Shown: positions 17,398 through 25,117, numbered from the stretch's first letter. The stretch is DNA of 64,000 nt from JAHDVS01 sp964370985 (GCA_964370985.1 CAYJLE010000002.1:1-64000); one strand, 5' to 3'. Translations and numbers: made by a program. The notes: generated by a model not told the origin, from the sequence alone.

Positions 17398-18250
17398 CGG
17401 CCAGCACCGCCTCGCGGGGAATGATCGCGATCGCGAAGTCGGGGCAGAGGAACTCGCAGAGGCGACAACCGGTGCACAGCTCGGGCGCGACGGCGATCAC
17501 CTTCTCCCGCTCGTCGAGTGCGAGGCAGTGCTCCGGGCAGAAGCGCACGCAGATGTCGCAGCCCTTGCACCAGTCCTGGTTCAGCTCGATCACGGGCGGC
17601 GTTCTCGGCTCGAGCGGGGGCGGCGGGCTCCCGGCCGGCCGGCGGTGGTCGAACGTCAGCTCCCTGCCGGCGCGGAACCCGGACAGGTTGACGTCGAGGG
17701 CCTTCTTCGGCACGTTCGTCCGGATCGCCCGCTCCCACGACTCGACGCCGACGGAGTCCTCGAGCAGCAGGGAGAGCACCCCGAACAGGACCGCGGGGGC
17801 GGCCTTGGGGTTGCCGAGCTCGCCGGCCACCCGGCGGGCCTCGACGAGCCGCAGGTTGCCGACGAAGTCGCGCAGCGCCGCCGGGTGCTCGGCCGGGTAG
17901 CGGGAGTTCCAGGCGCGCCGGTCCGAGCAGGCGAGCGGCGGCACAATCGAGTCGACGCTCGACACGAGCGTGCCGTCCTGCTTCAGGTAGACGAGCCAGC
18001 GCAGCGCCTCGGCCCACTCGAACGCGAGCAGGACGTCGGCGGTTCCGAGCGGGATCAGCGGGCTCGCGACCCGCTCGCCGAAGCGCAGGTGGCTCGAGAC
18101 CATGCCGCCGCGCTGTGCCATCCCGTGCACCTCGCTCGTCTTGACGTCGAAGCCCGCGTCGAGCAGCGCCGCGGCGACGACGCTCGAGCCGAGCACGACG
18201 CCCTGGCCGCCGACGCCGACGAGGAGCACCCCGCGCGTCTCGCTAGCCAC
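17390..18250 (-). CDS. iorB: Indolepyruvate oxidoreductase beta subunit fused to a 2x[4Fe-4S] ferredoxin
   Basis: A 286-aa fusion. Residues 1-190 are the IorB gamma-type domain (VLLVGVGGQGVVLGSSVVAA, then SEVHGMAQRGGMVSSHLRFG). Residues about 223-280 are a bacterial ferredoxin with two clusters, CKGCDICVRFCPEHC and CTGCRLCEFLCPDFA. In many genomes the second part is a separate korD gene. The fusion sits between iorA and korA, so one ferredoxin arm may serve both enzymes. It starts eight bases before the iorA stop. Confidence 0.88.
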   Translation of the reverse strand: MASETRGVLLVGVGGQGVVLGSSVVAAALLDAGFDVKTSEVHGMAQRGGMVSSHLRFGERVASPLIPLGTADVLLAFEWAEALRWLVYLKQDGTLVSSVDSIVPPLACSDRRAWNSRYPAEHPAALRDFVGNLRLVEARRVAGELGNPKAAPAVLFGVLSLLLEDSVGVESWERAIRTNVPKKALDVNLSGFRAGRELTFDHRRPAGSPPPPLEPRTPPVIELNQDWCKGCDICVRFCPEHCLALDEREKVIAVAPELCTGCRLCEFLCPDFAIAIIPREAVLAGG

Positions 18251-20054
18251 CGGCGGCCCCCCACGCCGAGACCGGGACGATCGCCCCGCTGGGGCACATC
18301 TGGGCGCATACGGTGCAGCCCGTGCACGTGCCCTCGTCGATCTGCACTTTGCGCCGCCCGTCGTGGAACTCGTCCGTCCACGTCAGCGAGGGACAGCCGA
18401 TGTTCATGCAGAGCTGGCAGGCGATGCACGCTTCGAGGTCGACCTCGAACGGGTAGTCGCGCACCTTCACGGGCGCCTCGACGCAGGGGCGGTTCGTGAT
18501 CACGACCGCCGGCCCCGGGTACTTGATCGCCCGCTCGAGCGTCACGTGGGTCGCGGCGACGTCGTAGGGGTCGACGACCTCGACGTGCTCGACCCCGAGC
18601 GAGCGGCAGAGCGCCTCGAGATCGACGGCGCCGGCCTGGGCGCCGCTGATCGTCGAGCCCGTTCCGGGGTGGGCCTGGCCGCCGGTCATCGCGGTCGTGC
18701 CGTTGTTGAGGATCACGACGGTGACGTCCGTGCCCGAGGTGACCGCTTCGATGAGCGCGGGGATGCCGCTGTGCAGGAACGTCGAGTCGCCGATCGAGGC
18801 GACGACCGGGCCGTCGGCGCCGCCCGAGCGGGCGAGCCCGACGGCCATGCCGACGCTCGAGCCCATCGCGACGCACGTGTCCATCGCCGACAACGGCTCG
18901 AGCGCGGCGAGCGTGTAGCAGCCGATGTCGCCGGCCACGACCGCTCCGAGCTGGCGCAGCGCCATGAACGGCGTCGCGTGCGAGCACCCCGGGCAGAGGA
19001 CGGGCGGCCTCGGGCTCGGCTGAACCGGCAGCTGCGCTCGCGGCGCCACCGGCCCGGCTTCGGGTGCGAGGACGCCGGCGGCGACGAGGCCGGAGCGCAC
19101 GAGTTCCGGGGAGAGCTCGCCGAGACGGGGGAAGAACTCCTTGCCGGAGACCGCGATCCCGGCTGCGAGCAGGATCTCCTCGAGGAACGGCTCGAGCTCC
19201 TCGACCACGAGCACGCGTTCGACGCTCGCGGCGAAGCGCCGAATGGTCCCGAGCGGCAGCGGGTAGGTCAGGCCGAGCTTGAGCACGCTCGCGGCCGGCA
19301 GCGCCTCGCGCACGTACTGGTAGGAGACACCGGCGGTGATGATGCCGACCGTGGCGTCGCCCTCCTCCCAGACCGTCAGCGGGCTCTCCTCGGCGAAGGC
19401 GGCCAGCCGCTCGAGGCGCTCGAGCACGACGGGGTGGCGCAGGCGCGCGTTGCCGGGAAGCATCACGTACTTGCGCGGGTCGCGCGTGAACGGCCGGGCG
19501 GGCGGGCCGGCCGGGGGTTCGAGGTCGACGACGCCGCGGCAGTGCGAGATCCGCGTCGTCGTGCGCAGCAGCACGGGGGTGTCGAACTCCTCCGAGAGCC
19601 AGAAGGCGAGCCTCGTGTGCTCCTTCGCCTCCCGGCTGTCCGCGGGCTCGAGCACGGGGACGGCCGCGAAGCGCGCGTAGAGGCGGTTGTCCTGCTCGTT
19701 CTGGGAGGAGTGCATGCCGGGATCGTCGGCGGACACGACCACGAGTCCGCCGTTGACGCCGGTGTAGGCGGCGGTCAGGAACGTGTCGGCGGCGACGTTG
19801 AGGCCCACGTGCTTCATGGTCACGAGCGCCCGCACGCCGCCGATCGAGGCGCCGAGCGCGATGTCGAGGGCGACCTTCTCGTTCGGCGACCAGGAGACGT
19901 CGATGCCGTCGTACCGGGCGAGCGCCTCGAGGATCTCGGTGCTGGGCGTGCCCGGGTAGCCGACGCCGACCCGCACGCCGGCCTCGACTGCGCCGCGGGC
20001 GATCGCCTCGTTTCCCGAGAGGAGGGCGCGTGTCGGCTGCTCCACGAGGCTCAT
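18243..20054 (-). CDS. iorA: Indolepyruvate:ferredoxin oxidoreductase alpha subunit
   Basis: A 603-aa protein: PYR-type domain (AGVRVGVGYPGTPSTEILEA, then PNEKVALDIALGASIGGVRA), transketolase-C domain, TPP domain (CPGCSHATPFMALRQLGAVV, GDIGCYTL, NNGTTAMTGGQAHPGTG) and a C-terminal dicluster ferredoxin (CIACQLCMNIGCPS and CTGCTVCAQMCPSGA). It oxidatively decarboxylates aryl pyruvates from transaminated aromatic amino acids to aryl-acetyl-CoA. It is first in the operon, and its ATG lies three bases from the first of two operator-like palindromes. Confidence 0.93.
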   Translation of the reverse strand: MSLVEQPTRALLSGNEAIARGAVEAGVRVGVGYPGTPSTEILEALARYDGIDVSWSPNEKVALDIALGASIGGVRALVTMKHVGLNVAADTFLTAAYTGVNGGLVVVSADDPGMHSSQNEQDNRLYARFAAVPVLEPADSREAKEHTRLAFWLSEEFDTPVLLRTTTRISHCRGVVDLEPPAGPPARPFTRDPRKYVMLPGNARLRHPVVLERLERLAAFAEESPLTVWEEGDATVGIITAGVSYQYVREALPAASVLKLGLTYPLPLGTIRRFAASVERVLVVEELEPFLEEILLAAGIAVSGKEFFPRLGELSPELVRSGLVAAGVLAPEAGPVAPRAQLPVQPSPRPPVLCPGCSHATPFMALRQLGAVVAGDIGCYTLAALEPLSAMDTCVAMGSSVGMAVGLARSGGADGPVVASIGDSTFLHSGIPALIEAVTSGTDVTVVILNNGTTAMTGGQAHPGTGSTISGAQAGAVDLEALCRSLGVEHVEVVDPYDVAATHVTLERAIKYPGPAVVITNRPCVEAPVKVRDYPFEVDLEACIACQLCMNIGCPSLTWTDEFHDGRRKVQIDEGTCTGCTVCAQMCPSGAIVPVSAWGAAGG

Positions 20055-20056
20055 TT

Positions 20057-20116
20057 TGACCGAACGGTCAGTTTGACCGCTTGGTCAAATATACCTCACT
20101 TCTCGATGGGTGTCAT
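20057..20116 (-). promoter_or_regulatory. Promoter with two TetR-type operators for the ior-kor operon
   Basis: On the minus strand -35 ATGACA (20116-20111) and -10 TATATT (20093-20088) are exactly 17 bases apart. Two palindromes follow: TTTGACC-gctt-GGTCAAA (20072-20089, overlapping the -10) and TGACCG-aa-CGGTCA (20057-20070), which ends three bases before the iorA ATG. Tandem TGACC/GGTCA dyads at a transcription start are typical of TetR-family repressors. The -35 lies inside the 3' end of the neighbouring gene. No cognate regulator is adjacent. Confidence 0.75.
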
Positions 20117-21858
20117 CGGCGCGCGCGGACGGTGAGCGGCGGGCTCGCGGCGCTCCGCGAGACGGCCCGGTAGACCGTCCGCTGGCGCTGGGCAACGCGG
20201 AGCGACCAGCGCCCATCGGCGCCGACCCGCGCTGTTCCGGCGGCGTGGTACGCGGTCTCACCGGGGCGGCGCGCGTAGACGGTCACGAGCTCGCGCGTCC
20301 GCAGGCTCCTGGCGCGGCCTGTGAGGAGCACGACCACGCCGCCGCGGGTGGCTGGCGTCCTGGCGGCGATCGTGACCGCGGCCGGCGGCAGTGTCAGGGT
20401 GGCGACGCGGGAGCCCCAGACGTGCGGCGTCCGCCCGGGCAGCTCGTCGCGCAGGCAGACCGCGGTCCGGCGCACGTCGCGCAGGTGCCCGCGCAGGACG
20501 GCGTCGAGACCCCGGCTCGAGCCGGCGACGGCGAGGCCGGCGGCGAGTTCCTGGCGGCGGAACTGGTCGGCGACGATGTCGCCCGCGGTCTCCCGGTCGA
20601 GGCCGCGCGCGGTGAGCTCCCGCTCGTAGGCCGCCGTGTCCCCGCCGAAGCCCGAGTCGGCGAGCCAGCGCTCGGCCCGCTCGACGTCTGCCGGAGTGAC
20701 GGGGCCGCTGGCGCGGGCGAGCACGAGCCGGGTCATGAGCGCGGTCAGGGCGACGCGCCGGTCGCCCGTCGCGGCCGCGAGCGCGTCGACCTCGGCCAGC
20801 GAGATCGGCCCGGCCCCTGTCGTGCAGTGGACGCCGTCGGGGAGCGCGATCTGCCCCGCGGTCAGCGATGCCGAGAAGGCGGGGCCGGCAGCGGCGGGCC
20901 CGTCGCAGAGCGACGGGTCGCGCGTCCAGAGGTAGACGCAGGCGGCGGTGGGCTTGTCCGGGTCGGCGCCGTTCTCGGAGAACGTCCCCCAACCCCAGGA
21001 CCAGACGCTTGCGAGGCCGAGCTCGGATGCGACCTGGCGGGCCGACAGGGTCTCCTGCTTGACGATCTCGAGCCAGGCCTCGCGCGGCTCGAGGCCCTCG
21101 CGTCCGCCCTTGCCCGGGCCGGATTGGAAGCCGAGGAGGAGCCCGAGCCGCTCGGCCGGGATCCCGAGCGCCAGGAACGGCGCGACGGCGGCTCGCATCG
21201 CGACCCGCCGCGCGCGCGGGCCGAGCACGGGGCCCTTGCGGTGGGCGTGGGGTGCGTTGAAGTGCATCTGGCGGACGATCGAGGCGTGGAGCGCGGCCTC
21301 CCGCCACCAGACCGTGGCGTCGCCGGCGACGAACGGCGCCCCGCTCCCGGCCGGCTTGCCCGGCACGAGCAGGACAGGCTGCGCTCCGCGCTCCGCGAGC
21401 GTCCTCACGACCGCGAGCACGTTCGCCCGGTAGCGGTAGATCTCGGGCGGCCAGGGCGTGGCGCGGGAGGCGCCCGCCAGCTCGTTCAGCGCGATCACCG
21501 GCGTCGCGCAGCCGGTCGCTGCGACAGCGAGATCGAAGAGCGCGTTCGCCCGCTCGACGACGTGGTCGGGCTCGGCGGGGGCCGCCGGCCCGCCGGCGAT
21601 GCCTTTCAGGGACATGTGCCAGTAGACGGTGTGGGCGCCGAGGCTACGCAGCTCAGCCGAGCGCTGGAGCCCGCTCGTCGCGACGACGATGCCCCGCTTG
21701 CCGAACAGCGCCTGGCGGAACGGCACCGACCCGTCGGCGAACTCGATCCAGAGCGGCTGCTCCGAGGGAAGCCCGCATGGCCACTCCTGGGCGCGCGCCT
21801 GGCCGGCGGCCGTGGCCGCGGCCACGCAGGCGAGCAGGAGAGTTGCCAGTCTCTTCAT
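20113..21858 (-). CDS. Secreted protein of unknown function, 581 aa
   Basis: A signal peptide is clear (MKRLATLLLACVAAATAAG, cleavage near AQA-RA). I recognise no family in the mature protein. It has several Trp-rich segments (ASVWSWGWGTFSENG) and a region resembling a sugar-hydrolase-like barrel (TPVIALNELAGASRATPWPP), but I cannot name a catalytic pair. The C-terminal about 90 residues look like a beta-sandwich (TPATRGGVVVLLTGRA, then VTVYARRPGETAYHAAG, DGRWSLRV), of the kind seen in secreted Thermoleophilia proteins. The stop lies inside the ior promoter -35, so transcription of this gene may interfere with that promoter. Confidence 0.65.
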   Translation of the reverse strand: MKRLATLLLACVAAATAAGQARAQEWPCGLPSEQPLWIEFADGSVPFRQALFGKRGIVVATSGLQRSAELRSLGAHTVYWHMSLKGIAGGPAAPAEPDHVVERANALFDLAVAATGCATPVIALNELAGASRATPWPPEIYRYRANVLAVVRTLAERGAQPVLLVPGKPAGSGAPFVAGDATVWWREAALHASIVRQMHFNAPHAHRKGPVLGPRARRVAMRAAVAPFLALGIPAERLGLLLGFQSGPGKGGREGLEPREAWLEIVKQETLSARQVASELGLASVWSWGWGTFSENGADPDKPTAACVYLWTRDPSLCDGPAAAGPAFSASLTAGQIALPDGVHCTTGAGPISLAEVDALAAATGDRRVALTALMTRLVLARASGPVTPADVERAERWLADSGFGGDTAAYERELTARGLDRETAGDIVADQFRRQELAAGLAVAGSSRGLDAVLRGHLRDVRRTAVCLRDELPGRTPHVWGSRVATLTLPPAAVTIAARTPATRGGVVVLLTGRARSLRTRELVTVYARRPGETAYHAAGTARVGADGRWSLRVAQRQRTVYRAVSRSAASPPLTVRARR

Positions 21859-21928
21859 CGCTCCGGGCGCGGTTGCGCCGCGTCGGGGAGGATACCCGGC
21901 AGGTCAGGCAGCGCCCCGGGGGGGCCCG

Positions 21929-22033
21929 CTAGCGGCCGCGCGCGCGCAGGCGCGCGTGGGAGCCTTCGGAGAGGATCGCGAGGAAGACCGCGACGACCCC
22001 GACGAGCACCGCAAGGATGGAGAACCACGTCAT
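21929..22033 (-). CDS. Small single-pass membrane protein, 34 aa
   Basis: An ATG at 22033 with GGAGG just upstream opens MTWFSILAVLVGVVAVFLAI, continuing LSEGSHARLRARGR and a stop. It is one transmembrane helix with a basic tail. It lies between the AhpD-like gene and the secreted protein gene, same strand. Size and composition are plausible for a real small membrane protein, but there is no homology argument. Confidence 0.45.
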   Translation of the reverse strand: MTWFSILAVLVGVVAVFLAILSEGSHARLRARGR

Positions 22034-22086
22034 GGGCCTCCGGTATCGGCACGTGCCGTGCGTTGCTTTAGGGCCCGGGCTGCGGT

Positions 22087-22668
22087 TCAGCGTCCGAGCG
22101 AGTGGTATTCCTCGTTCGGCACCCAGCCAAACGCGTTCGCGAGGCGGTTCGTGAAGTTGAACATGGCCGCGACCTCGCCGATGTCCATGATCTCCTCGTC
22201 CGTCCAGCCTGCCCGGCGCAGGAGGTCGAGGTCGGACTCGGCGCAATCGGCGCTGCGGGTGGTGACCTTGGCCGCGAAGTCGAGCATGGCCCGCTCCTTC
22301 GCCGTCAACCGGGTCGCGTGGCGGTAGTTGGCGGCGAGCTGGTCGGCGAGCACCGGGTCATCCGTGAGCTGCCGCAACGCGGCAGCGTGGGAGGTCAGTC
22401 AGTAGTAGCAGCGGTTCCCGGCGGAGACGACGACGGCGATCATCTCCCGCTGGGCCGGGGTCAGCCCCGACTCGCCGCGCAGCAGCTCGTCGTAGTAGGC
22501 GCGCCAGCGCACCATGTGCGCCGGGCGGAAGGCGAACACCCGGAACACGTTCGGCACGAACCCGAGTCGCTCGCGGGCCTTCGCGAACAGCTCGCGCAGC
22601 TCGGCGGGCAGCTCCCGCTCGTCCGGGACGGGCAGCCAGGAGATCCGGTCGCGCTTGCCGCGTGCCAT
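22087..22668 (-). CDS. AhpD-like peroxidase with in-frame TGA (candidate selenoprotein)
   Basis: Read through one TGA, the frame gives 193 residues of an uncharacterised peroxidase-related/AhpD-family protein (carboxymuconolactone decarboxylase fold): ISWLPVPDERELPAELRELF, FVPNVFRVFAFRPAHM, LTPAQREMIAVVVSAGNRCY, then Y-TGA-LTSHAAALRQLTDDP and AMLDFAAKVT. The TGA (22401-22399, position 90) falls exactly on the second Cys of the family's CxxC-x3-H redox motif (C87-Y-Y-[TGA]-L-T-S-H94). The frame beyond it is open for 103 codons with normal composition. A perfect 8-bp hairpin follows at SECIS distance, and selD is in the same window. Probably selenocysteine; a nonsense mutation is the alternative. 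Confidence 0.75.
22368..22401 (-). promoter_or_regulatory. Candidate bacterial SECIS element after the TGA codon
   Basis: In the mRNA the UGA is followed by 12 bases and then GCUGCCGC-GUU-GCGGCAGC, a perfect 8-bp stem with a 3-base loop whose first base is G. The loop begins 20 bases after the UGA. Published descriptions of bacterial SECIS ask for a small loop with a G in its first two bases, a short stem and about 16-37 bases from UGA to loop; this fits all three. There is no obvious bulged U in the stem, which is a weakness. Confidence 0.65.
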
Positions 22669-22700
22669 GCTCGCCGGCAGGCTACAATGCTCCGGCCCAG

Positions 22701-22774
22701 GGGGGCGTAGTTCAGCTGGTTAGAACGCCGGCCTGTCACGCCGGAGGTCGCGGGTTCGAGTCCCGTCGCTCCCG
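22701..22774 (+). tRNA. tRNA-Asp (anticodon GTC)
   Basis: A cloverleaf can be drawn by eye: acceptor GGGGGCG with CGCTCCC (one G-U pair), D-arm GTTC...GAAC, anticodon stem CCGGC/GCCGG around loop CTGTCAC, and T-arm GCGGG-TTCGAGT-CCCGT. The discriminator base is G, as in Asp tRNAs. CCA is not encoded. A strong terminator follows. Its 3' 46 bases recur at 25118 as the other border of an inserted island. Confidence 0.95.
22729..22774 (+). repeat. Attachment-site repeat, left copy (3' part of tRNA-Asp)
   Basis: 46 bases from the anticodon stem to the 3' end of tRNA-Asp recur at 25118-25163 with one difference (TTCGAGT here, TTCGGGT there). This is the classic footprint of site-specific integration into a tRNA gene, with the functional tRNA restored on this side. 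Confidence 0.85.
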
Positions 22775-22782
22775 CTCTCGAA

Positions 22783-22810
22783 GTCCCCGGAAACGGGGAC
22801 TTTTCCTTTT
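22783..22810 (+). terminator. Rho-independent terminator of tRNA-Asp
   Basis: GTCCCCG-GAAA-CGGGGAC (22783-22800) is a 7-bp GC stem with a stable tetraloop, followed by TTTTCCTTTT. It begins eight bases after the tRNA end. Confidence 0.9.
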
Positions 22811-23011
22811 GGCGCGATCTTTGGCGCGTTTGCGCAATGGGGTGTGGATGGGGCGGTGAGCGCGTCGAGGACGTCGAGGAGGACGAAGACGAAGGAGTTC
22901 ACGCTGGCCAGTGTGCACGCGTCGCGGGCAATGTCGTGTGCACACCGTTGGTCGGCTCTCGGACGAGGTAACACCCGCGCGGCAGGTTTGAAGCCCCAGT
23001 ATCGGTGAGCT

Positions 23012-23070
23012 CTGACAAGGCACCCCTGTCCGCATAAATAAAGTTATACTTTGCTTATGCATGACATAAG
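23012..23070 (+). promoter_or_regulatory. abiE promoter with two inverted repeats
   Basis: CTGACA (23012-23017) and TAAATA (23035-23040) are 17 bases apart and form a good promoter. Two inverted repeats follow: AAAGT-TAT-ACTTT (23040-23052) and CTTATG-CATGA-CATAAG (23054-23070), the second spanning the abiEi start codon. AbiEi antitoxins are known to repress their operon by binding two inverted repeats in the promoter, and this layout matches. Confidence 0.75.
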
Positions 23071-23653
23071 ACCCGACCTTCGCGGCCTCGAAACTCAAGC
23101 TTACGAGCAGCACGGCTACTTCACCGTCGACCAGGCGCGAGCACACGGCGTCAGCAGCCAGCTGATCAACCACCATACGCGCAACGAACGTTTCGAGTCC
23201 GTGCGGCGCGGTCTATACCGACTCCGCGGCTTCCCGACCACCGAGCACGACGAAATGCGGGAGAAGTGGATGGCCGTCGGGATGGACAAGGCCGTCCTCT
23301 CGCACGAGAGCGCGCTCGCGCTGCTCGACCTAAGCGACAACATTCCCGACGAAGTCCACCTGCTCGTCCCGCGCAGGTATCGAGGTCTCAGGCGCCCTCC
23401 AGGCGTGGCCCTCCACACGCGACCCGACAACGAGAGGGTCAGCACGGTCTGGCGCGACGGGCTTCCGCTGACGGCGCCGGCGCGCACGCTCGTGGACGCT
23501 GTCGGCGAGCTCCAACCCGAACAGGCAGCGATGGCGGTCGAGCAAGCACTGAGCCGCGGCCTCGTCACAACTCGGCAGCTCATGCAGGAGGCAGCGCGGC
23601 GACGAAAGACGCGCGCCATCGAGACACTGCTCGGGAACAACGCAGCCCGATGA
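23057..23653 (+). CDS. abiEi: AbiEi-type antitoxin and repressor
   Basis: A 198-aa protein with an N-terminal winged helix (YFTVDQARAHGVSSQLINHH, then RFESVRRGLYRLRGFP) and the C-terminal AbiEi domain (LSHESALALLDLSDNIPDEV, then GLPLTAPARTLVDAV and EQALSRGLVTTRQL). It neutralises AbiEii and represses the operon. The start is ATG 23057; TTG 23051 is possible. With the promoter TSS near 23047 the leader is almost absent. Its stop overlaps the AbiEii start (ATGA). Confidence 0.92.
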   Translation: MHDIRPDLRGLETQAYEQHGYFTVDQARAHGVSSQLINHHTRNERFESVRRGLYRLRGFPTTEHDEMREKWMAVGMDKAVLSHESALALLDLSDNIPDEVHLLVPRRYRGLRRPPGVALHTRPDNERVSTVWRDGLPLTAPARTLVDAVGELQPEQAAMAVEQALSRGLVTTRQLMQEAARRRKTRAIETLLGNNAAR

Positions 23654-24534
23654 GATACGCGACCGCCGCTGCGTTCCGCCAGGCTCTCGAGGACAGGCTC
23701 AAGGCGGAGGCAAGCAAGAGCGGGATCGGCATCGCGCGTCTGCGGAAGCGAGCTGCATTCGAGCTCTTCCTGCGCCGACTGGTCGCCGTGGCACCCGACG
23801 GTTGGGTCCTGAAGGGCGCCCTCGCGCTCGACTTCCGCTTCAACGCGATGGCGCGCCCGACGAGAGACATGGATCTCGGCCGCGATGACAGCGAGGATGC
23901 GGCGGTGGAGGACTTCGCCGCTACGCAGGAACTCGCGCTCGACGACTTCTTTGCCTTCGCTGTCGTCCGAACGGACGCCCTCGACGACACCGACGACTTC
24001 CGAGCGATTCGGTTCCACGTCACCGCTGAGCTCGCCGGCCGCGTGTTCGATCAGTTCGTCGTCGACGTCGGGTTCGCTGATTCCGTGTCATCGACGCCGG
24101 ACGAGATCGAGACCTCCGACCTGCTCTCGTTCGCCGGGATCGAACGCATCCGCGTACCGGCTCTTCCGCTTCCTCAGCACATTGCGGAGAAGGTCCATGC
24201 CTACACGCGGAAGTACGGTGCCTCCGGGCGCGAGAGCACCCGGCCGAAGGACCTCGTCGACATCCTCCTGATTGCCGGGGCGGAACCGCTCGACGCCGCT
24301 TCCCTGCGGAAGGCCCTGGAGGTCACGTTCGGGCAACGCGAGCAGCAGCCGCTGCCGTCGAGCCTGCCGCCGCCGCCCGCGAGCTGGGAAGAGCCCTACC
24401 GACGCCTGGCCTCGGAGGTGGAAGTCGAGCCGGACCTCGACGAGGCGTTCGCGCTCGCCACCGAGTTTCTCGACCCGATCCTCGCCGGCCGCGTCGACGG
24501 CGAATGGAACCCCCAACGGCGGACGTGGACGTGA
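23650..24534 (+). CDS. abiEii: AbiEii-type nucleotidyltransferase toxin
   Basis: A 294-aa toxin of the DUF1814/AbiEii family. The nucleotidyltransferase motifs are present near residues 55-78: WVLKGALALDFRF and ARPTRDMDLG, the two Asp of D-M-D being metal ligands. A later KVHAYTRKYG and RPKDLVDILLI block is also typical. AbiEii toxins modify tRNA acceptor ends and cause growth arrest, for example during phage infection. It is translated from ATG 23650 coupled to the antitoxin. Confidence 0.93.
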   Translation: MRYATAAAFRQALEDRLKAEASKSGIGIARLRKRAAFELFLRRLVAVAPDGWVLKGALALDFRFNAMARPTRDMDLGRDDSEDAAVEDFAATQELALDDFFAFAVVRTDALDDTDDFRAIRFHVTAELAGRVFDQFVVDVGFADSVSSTPDEIETSDLLSFAGIERIRVPALPLPQHIAEKVHAYTRKYGASGRESTRPKDLVDILLIAGAEPLDAASLRKALEVTFGQREQQPLPSSLPPPPASWEEPYRRLASEVEVEPDLDEAFALATEFLDPILAGRVDGEWNPQRRTWT

Positions 24535-24884
24535 GCGGTCTCAAGCTCGGCGTCGGGTACCGCGATGTGGCGGACGACCGGTCGTATGTCGCCCTCTTCA
24601 AGATGGGCGAGGGTAGCGGCAAGCGGCCAATCGTCTACTTCACGGACGCTGACGACTTCCCCTCGGTGCGCGAGCGGCTCTCGCCGATTCGCGGAAAGGA
24701 CGGTGGGCGTCGGTTCTTTGCGCCCGGCGAGCAGCTCCCGCCGGAGTACGACGGGATGCAGATCAGCACGTTCCGCGACCGCATCAGGGGCCGCTGGAAC
24801 GTTCAGGCCGTGGCCGCCAAGGAGGGCGACATCGAGACGATGCTCAACCACACGGCGGCGCAGATTCACCTCAGGAACCTCTGA
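24531..24884 (+). CDS. Unknown protein in the abiE operon
   Basis: A 117-aa frame from GTG 24531, which overlaps the AbiEii stop by four bases (GTGA); an ATG at 24504 would give nine more residues. It reads SGLKLGVGYRDVADDRSYVA, then GKRPIVYFTDADDFPSVRER and FFAPGEQLPPEYDGMQISTF. There is no membrane segment and I recognise no family. Its tight coupling suggests that it belongs to the toxin-antitoxin operon as an accessory gene. A terminator follows within 25 bases. Confidence 0.6.
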   Translation: MSGLKLGVGYRDVADDRSYVALFKMGEGSGKRPIVYFTDADDFPSVRERLSPIRGKDGGRRFFAPGEQLPPEYDGMQISTFRDRIRGRWNVQAVAAKEGDIETMLNHTAAQIHLRNL

Positions 24885-24907
24885 GGTACGAGCAGCCCGA
24901 AAGGGAG

Positions 24908-24931
24908 CGGGGCGGATACGAGTCCGCCCCG
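24908..24931 (+). terminator. Terminator hairpin of the abiE operon
   Basis: CGGGGCGGA-TACGAG-TCCGCCCCG is a perfect 9-bp stem with a 6-base loop, followed by a T-rich stretch (TTCTCGTTCC). It stands 24 bases after the last gene of the island. Confidence 0.7.
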
Positions 24932-25117
24932 TTCTCGTTCCCTGTGCGGCGGCGTAGGGTTGCCACGAGTGGCGACGACGCGAAAGGGGTTGGATGGGTC
25001 GGGAACTTCCGGAAACCCCGTGGACGACCGAGGAAGCGTCAGCCGCCGAACTCCGTAGAGTCCCTGCTAATCGGGCTCTTCCGGGTCGCCGGTTGGAGGA
25101 TCGGGTTCGCCCTTGCG

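Noticed and set aside
22087..22377. A separate short gene and a second one at 22399-22668
   Set aside because: Both parts are in one frame and together make a full-length AhpD-like protein. The split is only due to the TGA, so I treat them as one gene.
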